Source of the DNA: Pseudomonas capsici
Lineage (GTDB): Bacteria; Pseudomonadota; Gammaproteobacteria; Pseudomonadales; Pseudomonadaceae
Direction: 5' to 3'
Length of the DNA: 64,000 bases
Assembly (NCBI RefSeq): GCF_017165765.1
Contig: NZ_JAFGZD010000013.1
Coordinates: 62,001 to 126,000 of the forward strand
Position numbers and translations under genes: made by a program. The notes beneath the pieces were generated by a model. It ran no database searches. It had not been told where the DNA came from and saw nothing but the letters and a program-made list of their open reading frames with translations. This document shows, piece by piece, positions 26,824 to 35,000 of the stretch. Positions within the stretch are counted from its first letter, which is position 1. Each line of letters opens with the position of its first letter.

Positions 26824-26838
26824 CAAACAAACGTTTGT
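26824..26838. promoter_or_regulatory. PsrA-like operator in the etf intergenic region
   Basis: CAAAC-N4-GTTTG (26824-26837) fits the reported Pseudomonas PsrA pattern (G/C)AAAC-N2-4-GTTT(G/C). Within it, ACAAACGTTTGT (26827-26838) is a perfect 12-bp palindrome. It ends one base before the -35 box of the ETF-quinone oxidoreductase promoter. PsrA is the fatty-acid-responsive TetR regulator of beta-oxidation genes, which suits electron-transfer genes that drain acyl-CoA dehydrogenases. No second copy was seen near etfB. The rest of 26453-26970 shows no convincing gene. Confidence 0.6.
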
Positions 26839-26839
26839 A

Positions 26840-26868
26840 TTGGACCTGCAAAGTGGTGTAGATATAAT
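26840..26868 (+). promoter_or_regulatory. Sigma70 promoter of ETF-ubiquinone oxidoreductase
   Basis: TTGGAC (26840-26845), a 17-bp spacer and a perfect TATAAT (26863-26868) form a strong promoter about 100 bp upstream of the GTG start. The adjacent palindrome is placed to control RNA polymerase access. Confidence 0.75.
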
Positions 26869-26970
26869 GCGCTCCTTGAAAAAGACGGGCAGGCATCACA
26901 TGCCTCCGCACGTCGGCCTGTACGCTTCATATAAAAAAATACCGTGAGCCTTGAGAGTAGGAGATAGCCT

Positions 26971-28626
26971 GTGGAACGCGAATACATGGAATTCGACGTC
27001 GTCATCGTCGGAGCCGGCCCTTCCGGGCTTTCTGCCGCGTGCCGCCTCAAACAGAAGGCAGCCGAAGCGGGCCAGGAACTCAGCGTCTGCGTGGTGGAAA
27101 AAGGCTCCGAAGTCGGCGCACACATTCTGTCCGGCGCGGTATTCGAACCTCGCGCCCTGAACGAGCTCTTCCCGAACTGGCAGGAACTTGGCGCGCCACT
27201 CAACACGCCGGTCAAGCGTGACGACATCTATATGCTGCGCAGCGCCGAAAAGTCCGTGAAAGTGCCAGACCTGTTCGTGCCCAAGACCATGCACAACCAG
27301 GGCAACTACATCATTTCCCTGGGTAACCTGTGTCGCTGGCTCGCCCAGCAGGCCGAAAACCTGGGTGTCGAGATCTATCCGGGCTTTGCTGCCCAGGAAG
27401 CCCTGATCGACGAAAACGGCGTGGTACGCGGGATCATCACCGGCGACCTGGGGGTTGATCGCGAAGGCAATCCGAAAGAAGGCCTGTACACCCCGGGTAT
27501 GGAGTTGCGCGGCAAGTACACGCTGTTCGCCGAAGGCTGCCGTGGCCATATCGGCAAGCAACTGATCAAACGCTTCAATCTCGACAGCGAAGCCGATGCC
27601 CAGCATTACGGCATCGGCCTCAAGGAAATCTGGGAAGTCGATCCGGCGAAGCATGAACAAGGCCTGGTGGTGCATACCGCTGGCTGGCCGCTGGACGACG
27701 AGAACATGGGCGGTTCCTTCCTGTATCACCTGGAAAACAACCAGGTGGTGGTCGGCCTGATCGTCGATCTGTCCTACAGCAACCCATATCTGTCGCCTTT
27801 CGACGAATTCCAGCGTTACAAGCACCATCCGGTCATCAAGCAGTATCTGGAAGGCGGCAAACGCATCAGCTACGGTGCCCGTGCGATCTGCAAGGGCGGC
27901 CTGAACTCGCTGCCGAAAATGGTTTTTGCGGGCGGCGCACTGATCGGTTGCGATCTGGGTACCCTGAACTTCGCCAAGATCAAGGGCAGCCACACCGCCA
28001 TGAAGTCCGGCATGCTCGCTGCCGAGTCGGTGGCCGACGCCCTGCTCGCTGGCAAGGAAGGCGGCGATGTGCTGAACACCTACGTCGACGCATTCAAGGC
28101 CAGCTGGCTGCATGAAGAGCTGTTCGCCAGCCGTAACTTCGGCGCGGCGCTGCACAAGTACGGCACGGTCATGGGCGGTGCCTTCAACTTCATCGACCAG
28201 AACATTTTCGGCGGCAAGATCCCGTTCACCCTGCACGACACCAAGCCGGACTACGCCTGCCTCAAGCTGGCAGCCGACTCGAAGAAGATCGACTACCCGA
28301 AACCCGACGGCAAGCTCAGCTTCGACAAGCTCAGCTCGGTCTTCCTCTCCAGCACCAACCATGAAGAGGAACAACCTTGCCACCTGAAGCTGGCCGATCC
28401 GAGCATTCCGATCACCAGCAACCTGCCCCTCTACGACGAACCTGCGCAGCGCTACTGCCCGGCCGGCGTCTATGAAGTGATTACTCAGGAAGATGGCGAG
28501 AAACGCTTCCAGATCAACGCCCAGAACTGCGTGCACTGCAAGACCTGCGACATCAAGGACCCTGCGCAGAACATCACCTGGGTGGCACCGGAAGGGGCTG
28601 GCGGGCCTACTTACCCGAATATGTAG
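26971..28626 (+). CDS. Electron transfer flavoprotein-ubiquinone oxidoreductase
   Basis: 551 residues. It oxidises reduced ETF and reduces ubiquinone at the inner membrane, the last step before the respiratory chain for electrons from fatty-acid and amino-acid dehydrogenation. The N-terminal FAD motif is DVVIVGAGPSGLSAACRLKQ. The C-terminal [4Fe-4S] ligands lie in CPAGVYEV and NCVHCKTCDIKDPAQNI. GTG start at 26971, with GGAG 7 nt upstream. It is divergent from etfBA, its direct electron donor, as in other pseudomonads. Confidence 0.96.
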   Translation: MEREYMEFDVVIVGAGPSGLSAACRLKQKAAEAGQELSVCVVEKGSEVGAHILSGAVFEPRALNELFPNWQELGAPLNTPVKRDDIYMLRSAEKSVKVPDLFVPKTMHNQGNYIISLGNLCRWLAQQAENLGVEIYPGFAAQEALIDENGVVRGIITGDLGVDREGNPKEGLYTPGMELRGKYTLFAEGCRGHIGKQLIKRFNLDSEADAQHYGIGLKEIWEVDPAKHEQGLVVHTAGWPLDDENMGGSFLYHLENNQVVVGLIVDLSYSNPYLSPFDEFQRYKHHPVIKQYLEGGKRISYGARAICKGGLNSLPKMVFAGGALIGCDLGTLNFAKIKGSHTAMKSGMLAAESVADALLAGKEGGDVLNTYVDAFKASWLHEELFASRNFGAALHKYGTVMGGAFNFIDQNIFGGKIPFTLHDTKPDYACLKLAADSKKIDYPKPDGKLSFDKLSSVFLSSTNHEEEQPCHLKLADPSIPITSNLPLYDEPAQRYCPAGVYEVITQEDGEKRFQINAQNCVHCKTCDIKDPAQNITWVAPEGAGGPTYPNM

Positions 28627-28648
28627 GGAACAACAAGCGGCAAGTTTT

Positions 28649-28665
28649 AAGCTGCAAGCTGCAAG
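28649..28665. repeat. AGCTGCAAGCTGCAAG repeat unit
   Basis: A short tandem of AAGCTGCAAGCTGCAAG follows the ETF-quinone oxidoreductase stop. It is related to the inverted units between sucB and lpd at 9762-9902, so it belongs to the same dispersed repeat family. Confidence 0.5.
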
Positions 28666-28667
28666 AG

Positions 28668-28690
28668 AAAGCCCCTTCGGGGGCTTTTTT
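28668..28690. terminator. Bidirectional terminator
   Basis: AAAGCCCC-TTCG-GGGGCTTT is followed by more T. It lies between the convergent ETF-quinone oxidoreductase and AraC genes and has A and T tracts on the two sides. Confidence 0.85.
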
Positions 28691-28692
28691 GT

Positions 28693-29598
28693 TTAGGCGG
28701 GGATACGCAGATAGCTGCTTTCTTCTACGGGATTGCGCTCGAAGTAGCGTTTGTATTCGCGACTGAATTGAGACGTGCTCTGGTAGCCGACGCTGTGCGC
28801 GACCTGGGCCACGCCCATTCCCTGGGCAACCAGCATATGCTGGGCCTTGAGCAGGCGCAGGCGCTTGAGGTACTGCACTGGCGACAATAAGGTGCTGCGC
28901 TTGAAGTGCTCGTGGAAGGTCGAAGCGCTCATGTTTGCCTGTCGCGCCAGGATGTCGATATTCAATGGCTCGGCATAATGGCTGTGCAGATACGCCAGAG
29001 ACGCTGCGACACGGGCGAAATGGCTCTGCTGCGCAACCAATGCCCGCAATACACCCGCCTGTGGACCGCGCAGTGCCGCATACAGCACTTCCCTCAGTCG
29101 TGATTGCCCCATGACATGACAATCCAGCGGATCATGCAGGCAGCGCAACAACCGCTCCACACTCTCGCGCATCGGGGCATCCAGCACCGCCGACGTCATG
29201 GACTCAGGCGTCTGCGCCTCGATGGCGTGATCGGGCACCGGCCCCATCAACTGCACCAACTCACCCAGCACTACCCGGTCAATCGCCACCGAGACGCCCA
29301 GCAACGGAGCCTCAGGCGTGGCAAAGGTTTCACACATGAAAGGCACGGAAAGCGCCTGCACCAGGTAATGTCCGGCACCGTAATCCAGCGTGCGCGCCCC
29401 CAGACTGGCCAGCTTGCCGCCCTGAGCGACGATCATCAGGCTCGGCTCATAAATCTGCGGGCTGCTGGCCACATACTCATAAGCCGAGACCACCTTGACC
29501 TCCGGCAGCAGCGTCGGCATGAAACCGGGGCGCGTGGCCAAGGGCTTTATCAGGGAAACGAGGGTGGCATTGGTATCGGCAGGATGAGGGAGTGACAT
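28693..29598 (-). CDS. AraC family transcriptional regulator
   Basis: 301 residues. The N-terminal AraC-type ligand-binding domain occupies about 20-180 (PSLMIVAQGGKLASLGARTLDYGAGHY). The C-terminal double helix-turn-helix runs about 195-295 (LNIDILARQANMSASTFHEHFKRST and GVAQVAHSVGYQSTSQFSREYKRYF). The family often activates a divergent oxidoreductase gene, and here a zinc alcohol dehydrogenase starts 177 bp away on the other strand. That makes this its likely regulator, but no operator was recognised by eye. Confidence 0.92.
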   Translation of the reverse strand: MSLPHPADTNATLVSLIKPLATRPGFMPTLLPEVKVVSAYEYVASSPQIYEPSLMIVAQGGKLASLGARTLDYGAGHYLVQALSVPFMCETFATPEAPLLGVSVAIDRVVLGELVQLMGPVPDHAIEAQTPESMTSAVLDAPMRESVERLLRCLHDPLDCHVMGQSRLREVLYAALRGPQAGVLRALVAQQSHFARVAASLAYLHSHYAEPLNIDILARQANMSASTFHEHFKRSTLLSPVQYLKRLRLLKAQHMLVAQGMGVAQVAHSVGYQSTSQFSREYKRYFERNPVEESSYLRIPA

Positions 29599-29775
29599 GG
29601 AGCACCGGGTAGAGAATCAGACATGTGCATCATCGCAGATATCAGCCTTTCAGCCATCTCCGATAGCCATTTTTCGGAGGAATAGGCATGACTCGCGGAG
29701 GAATGCTCATAGCCCTCGACGCCCCGTACCAGGAAAATAGCCAGCACTATCCACCCTTGATCTGCGAGGAACAAC

Positions 29776-30828
29776 ATGTACACAGCCATCGGTTACGCCG
29801 CCCAGTCAGCCACCGCTCCCCTCGCCCCCATGACCTTTGAACGTCGCAGCCTGCGCGCCAACGACGTTGCCATCGAAATCCTCTACTGCGGCGTCTGCCA
29901 CTCCGACATTCACCAGGCCCGCAACGAATGGGGTATTGCCGTCTACCCGCTGATGCCGGGCCACGAAATCGTCGGCAAGGTCACAGCTACCGGCCCGCAA
30001 GCAGGCAAATACAAAGTGGGCGATCTGGTGGGCGTCGGCTGCATGGTCGACTCCTGCCAACAGTGCTCGGCCTGTCAGGCAAATCTGGAGCAGTACTGCC
30101 TGGAAGGCCCGACCATGACCTACGCCACCCCTGACCGCGTGGACGGCAGCAACACCATGGGCGGCTATTCCAACAGCATTGTGGTGCGCGAGGAGTTCGT
30201 GGTCAGCATCCCGGAAAAACTCGACCTGGCGGCTGCAGCACCCATTCTCTGTGCCGGTATCACCACTTACTCGCCGCTCAAGCACTACGGCGTCAAGGCG
30301 GGCGACAAGGTCGGGATTCTCGGCATGGGCGGTCTGGGCCATATGGGTATCAAGTTCGCCAAGGCTATGGGCGCCGAAGTCACCCTCTTCACCCGCTCGG
30401 CATCAAAAGCCCAGGAAGCCCGTCGCCAGGGTGCGGATCATGTGATCGTCTCCACCGACGCCGAACAGATGAAAGCCGCCGCCGGTCGCTTCGACTTCCT
30501 GCTGGACACCATTCCGGTACAACACGACCTGAACCCCTACCTGGAAACCCTGAGCTTTGACGGCGTGCATATTCTGGTCGGCCTGATCGAGCCGGTAGAA
30601 CCGCCCATCCACGCCGCCCATCTGGTCATGAAGCGTCGTGTGATTGCCGGTTCGCTGATCGGCGGGATCGCAGAAACCCAGGAGGTTCTGGACTTCTGCG
30701 CAGCAAACGACATTACCTGCGATATCGAAATGCTCGATATCCGCAATATCAACGAGGCCTACGAGCGCATGCTCGCGGGTGACGTGAAATACCGTTTCGT
30801 GATCGATATGGCGACTCTGAAAGCATAA
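29776..30828 (+). CDS. NAD(P)-dependent zinc alcohol dehydrogenase, YahK/CAD-like
   Basis: 350 residues of the medium-chain dehydrogenase family, cinnamyl-alcohol/YahK branch. The catalytic zinc ligands are in GVCHSDIH and GHE. The structural zinc cysteines are in VDSCQQCSACQANLEQYC. The Rossmann motif is GILGMGGLGHMGIKFA. Relatives reduce broad aldehydes with NADPH, so detoxification of reactive aldehydes is plausible. GAGGA lies upstream of the ATG. It is divergent from an AraC regulator and ends before a long hairpin. Confidence 0.92.
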   Translation: MYTAIGYAAQSATAPLAPMTFERRSLRANDVAIEILYCGVCHSDIHQARNEWGIAVYPLMPGHEIVGKVTATGPQAGKYKVGDLVGVGCMVDSCQQCSACQANLEQYCLEGPTMTYATPDRVDGSNTMGGYSNSIVVREEFVVSIPEKLDLAAAAPILCAGITTYSPLKHYGVKAGDKVGILGMGGLGHMGIKFAKAMGAEVTLFTRSASKAQEARRQGADHVIVSTDAEQMKAAAGRFDFLLDTIPVQHDLNPYLETLSFDGVHILVGLIEPVEPPIHAAHLVMKRRVIAGSLIGGIAETQEVLDFCAANDITCDIEMLDIRNINEAYERMLAGDVKYRFVIDMATLKA

Positions 30829-30847
30829 ATCGACATAAATCACTTTG

Positions 30848-30892
30848 TGGGAGGCAGCTTGCTGGCGAAAAGACCCAGCAAGCTGCCTCCCA
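30848..30892. repeat. REP-derived long hairpin between convergent genes
   Basis: A perfect 18-bp inverted repeat, TGGGAGGCAGCTTGCTGG (30848-30865) and its complement (30875-30892), has a 9-nt loop. Its left arm is the same REP unit seen at 5903-5926. It lies between the convergent alcohol dehydrogenase and IclR genes and probably serves as a bidirectional transcription barrier. Confidence 0.85.
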
Positions 30893-30919
30893 TAAGTTTT
30901 GTTTGTACCTTAAACACAC

Positions 30920-31729
30920 TTACCCACCCAGCTCCGCCGAAAGCCTTGCCGCCGCTTCCTTGATGACCGGCACCAGATCGGCCATTTTCTCCAGCGGCAT
31001 GTACGGCACGGTACTGGCAATACTGATCGCCGCAACAATCTGCTTGCCCGCATCGCGAACCGGTGCCGCCACGCAGCGAATCGATGGTTCGTTGTCCTCC
31101 AGATCGAACGCATAGCCTCCCTGCACATACTCTTGTCTGCGCTGACGTAGCTGCTCCCAGGTCTGCTGCTCGTGAGTCGGCCACTGCGGGTTCTTTCCGG
31201 CAACCGGCAGGCTGATTTCATACAGCCTTTGCCACTCCTGCTCCTGGCTATCCAACAGCAACGCCTTGCCAATGCCCGTACGTACCAACGGCATGCGGTG
31301 TCCTACCCGGGAACGCATCTCAGGACCATTGCGGCCAGGGTTCTTGTGCAGGTAAAGCACGTCGTCAGCGTCGCGAATCGCCAGATGCACAGTGTCGCCC
31401 GTCAGTTCCGACAATTCGTCCAGATAAGGCCGGGCCAGAATCGCCAATGGCACCTCTTCCCGAGCCTGGAAACCCAGCTCGATCAACTTGGGACCCAGCA
31501 GATAACCCACCTGAGGCAGCACCCGCAGATATCGCTCATCCACCAGGCAACTGACCAGGCGATGGGTCGTGCTGCGGGTGGTGCCGATCAGGCTGGAAAT
31601 CGCTTTCAGGTCGCGGGCACCGCTGGCCACGGCCTGCACCACCGCCAGACCACGCAACAGGGTCTGAGTCCCGGTCGGCGCGGAGTCCTTGCCTGTATTG
31701 CTCACAGGCGAGTGTGGATCATTGTGCAT
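30920..31729 (-). CDS. IclR family transcriptional regulator
   Basis: 269 residues from the ATG at 31729, which has AAGGG five bases upstream; the frame stays open for another 40 codons. The N-terminal winged helix (about 20-80) includes LLRGLAVVQAVASGARDLKAISSLIGTTRSTTHRLVSCL. The C-terminal IclR effector domain follows (LSELTGDTVHLAIRDADDVLYLHK, and AAPVRDAGKQIVAAISIAS). IclR proteins often control sugar-acid catabolism. The galactonate operon lies 6 kb downstream beyond the hybrid kinase, so this may be its regulator, but the link is inferred. Confidence 0.92.
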   Translation of the reverse strand: MHNDPHSPVSNTGKDSAPTGTQTLLRGLAVVQAVASGARDLKAISSLIGTTRSTTHRLVSCLVDERYLRVLPQVGYLLGPKLIELGFQAREEVPLAILARPYLDELSELTGDTVHLAIRDADDVLYLHKNPGRNGPEMRSRVGHRMPLVRTGIGKALLLDSQEQEWQRLYEISLPVAGKNPQWPTHEQQTWEQLRQRRQEYVQGGYAFDLEDNEPSIRCVAAPVRDAGKQIVAAISIASTVPYMPLEKMADLVPVIKEAAARLSAELGG

Positions 31730-32029
31730 ATCAGCCCTTATAGATCGGAAAGCTGACGGCATTATCCCCATCAGCTCTCGTGCATGCCAGTCACCCGCCT
31801 TCGACACAGGCTGACAGTTTTCGCAACAAGACTGGCTTTCATTGGCCATGTGGTGCTTATCGCCGGGATAAAGGAGAAGACTCTCAGCTGAACGCCAGAT
31901 TTTTCATACAAAGGAGAGGACAGGCGGCAGGATAAAAGAATGCGAACTATGCTCAAGGCAAAATGGAAAGCAGAAAGCCCCCATTACCGCAGAGTCGCAT
32001 GACAGGTCATTCGCGAATGGACACGCCCA
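31730..32029. other. Intergenic region between iclR and the hybrid kinase
   Basis: About 300 bp divergently flanked by the IclR gene and the hybrid kinase gene. It is A+T-richer than surrounding coding DNA and should hold both promoters, but I see no consensus promoter or clear operator. No gene was found in it. Confidence 0.4.
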
Positions 32030-35000
32030 GTGGTCAAGAACCTGAGTATTCCCCGGCTGCGCCCTTCTCTCTACCTTACACTCGCAGTCGGCATCACCGT
32101 GTCGCTGCTGAGTGCCTGGGTGGTAGACATACAAAACAGAAAATACCTCCTCACACGCCTGAACAACGAAGCAGAAAACCTTGCACAAGCAACAGTGGAA
32201 AGAGTCGATCTCTACCAGTACGGACTTCGCGGGGTCCGGGGCGTAATCCTTACTGCCGGTGAAAACATAAGCCGCGATCTATTTTACCGCTACAGCCAGA
32301 CCCGAGATATCAACAAGGAGTTTCCCGGTGCTCGCGGGTTCGGATTCATTCGCCGTGTGCCCGTCGAAGATCAGGCGTCCTTTCTGGCAAAAGCTCGAGC
32401 AGACGACAGACAAGACTTCAATATCAGAGAACTCTCGCCCAATACAGGCGAGCGATATGTCATTCAGTACATAGAGCCCGTTGATCGAAACTTATCCGCG
32501 ATAGGACTGGACATAGCATCGCAAGACACTCGCCGCCAGGCTGCCCTGAGCGCGATGAAAACAGGAAATACAACCCTCAGTGGCCCCATTACTCTGGTTC
32601 AGGAGTCAGGAAAACCACAGCAATCGTTTCTGATACTTCTTCCCATCTATGAAGAAGGTCAAACACCAGAGGGTGAAAAAAACCGCGAAAGGCATTGCAT
32701 AGGCTGGAGTTATGCCCCGCTCCTCATGTCCGAAGTATTGGCCGGACTGACCATCGACCCACAAAAACTGGCCATTACTCTCAATGACATCACCGAGAGT
32801 AATGACTCATCGCCCTTTTACACGACCGACAACCTCACCCATGAAACACCCGACGAGATCGAAGTCGAGAAAACAATCCAGCTATATGGCCGCACCTGGA
32901 AACTGACTACCGCTGCTCACCCTGCCTTTGCCAGCAGTCTGAACCTGACTTCACCGCGCTCGGTCATGGTGAGCGGGCTGTTGATCAGCGCCTTGCTGGC
33001 ATTGTTAGTCAGCCTGATGGAAACGGCATCCATCAGGCGCAGACAGTTTTCCAATCAGCAGGCACGGATAAGCGCCATCGTTGAAAGTTCGACCGATGCA
33101 ATTATCGGCAAGGATCTTCAAGGAAGGGTTACAAGCTGGAATCATGGTGCAGAAATCATGTTCGGCTACTCCTCCAGGGAGGCCATAGGTAAAACCATCC
33201 GGGAACTGGTAACGCCGGACACACTTGCTCAGGAAGAAACGGAAATATTATCCAGAATATCGGGGGGTGATCGCTTTACCAATCACCACACCATACGACG
33301 ACATAAAGACGGTCACCTCATTGATGTATCCGTCAGCGTATCCCCCATATTTGCTCCCGATGGCTCAGTAGCTGGTGCCTCCAAAACCGTACGAAACATT
33401 TCCGGGCAGAAAGCTGCCGAAGCCAGGATTCATGAACTGAATGCCGATCTGGAGCGCCAGGTATCCGAGCGGACCATCGAACTGGAAAATCTCAATGTGC
33501 TGCTGGGCAGTATTCTTGAATCGGCTTCGGAAATATCGGTTGTCGTCACCGACACACAAGGCATCGTAAAAATCTTCAATCACGGTGCCCAGAACATGCT
33601 GGGTTATAGCGCAGATGAAGTCGTCGATCGCATGACTCCTGGCCTTTTCCATCTGGAATCGGAGGTGCTCGAAAGGCAAGCCGAACTGTCCGCTCAATTT
33701 CACAAACCCATCGAAGGCATTCGAACCTTTGTTGAGGTTGCAGAACAGCAAGGGTCGGAGACCCGCGAATGGACTTATGTACGCAAGGATGCATCCCACA
33801 TTACCGTTTCATTATCGGTCACGGTGGTTCGCAATCTTGACGGCACCATTGCCGGTTATCTGGGCATTGCCACAGATATCACTTCACGCAAAGCCTTTGA
33901 AAAGGAACTGGCCAGCAGTCTGGCAACCACTCGTGCCATTCTCGCCACCGCAGTCAACCCGGTCATCACCCTGGATGGCGAGGGTATGTTGAAAACCTAC
34001 AACCCTGCGGCCGAACGTGCATTCGGATATGGCGGTAACGAACTGGAAGCTATCCATGCAATCGACTTGATGCCCAAGCTGTTTGAGGAACAGGGCCCCG
34101 CTTCTACCAGTGAGTTTCTCAGTCGGCTATGTATCGAAAACTACAACTCCGGTCAGGAAGTTGAAGTATTGAGAAAGGATGGCAGTTCATACCCGGCGCA
34201 AATGAGCCTGGGGATCATGGACTCATCCGAAGAACCCATGTTCGTGGCAATCGTAGCGGACCTTACCGAACAACGACGACAGCGCGACGAAATCCTCGCA
34301 GCTCACGACCATACGACACTGGCGGCAGAAGTTGCCAATCTGGGGATCTGGAACTGGGATCTGGTCAAGGCGCACCTTGAATTCAACGACCAGATGTACA
34401 AGCTCTATGCGCTGCCACATGACCTGCAGAACGGCGCGCTGAAATATGAGCACTGGAGAAACCGAGTCCACCCCGACGATATCGAAGAAACCGAACGCAA
34501 ACTCAATAACGCCATACTGGGTATCGGCGTCTACGACCCGATATTCCGTGCCCTTCTACCCAATGGCGAAATTCGTTTCATCCAGGCCGCAGCGCGTGTT
34601 CATTACGATGCCACAGGCACGGCAACGCGCATAACCGGCATCAATCTCGACATAACCGAAGAGCGAAGGCTTCAAACCTCGCTGCGCGAAGCCAAGGATC
34701 TGGCAGACGCCGCAAGCGCGGCCAAGTCATCGTTCCTGGCCAATATGAGCCATGAAATCCGCACCCCCATGAATGCCGTGCTGGGCATGCTGCATCTGGT
34801 CAAGCAGACCGATCTCAATGTGCGCCAGCACGATTACGTCAGCAAAGCCCATTCGGCGGCAACATCATTATTGGGCCTGCTCAACGACATCCTGGATTAC
34901 TCCAAGGTCGAGAGCGGAAAACTGATTCTGGATATCCATGCCTTTGAAGTGGATTCGCTGTTGCAGGAACTCTCGACCGTGCTGTCCGGCAATCAGGATG

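Noticed and set aside
26546..26947. Open frames of about 90-150 codons between etfB and the ETF-quinone oxidoreductase
   Set aside because: Their composition is unlike neighbours, they overlap the promoter and operator, and they have no ribosome-binding site or recognisable motif.
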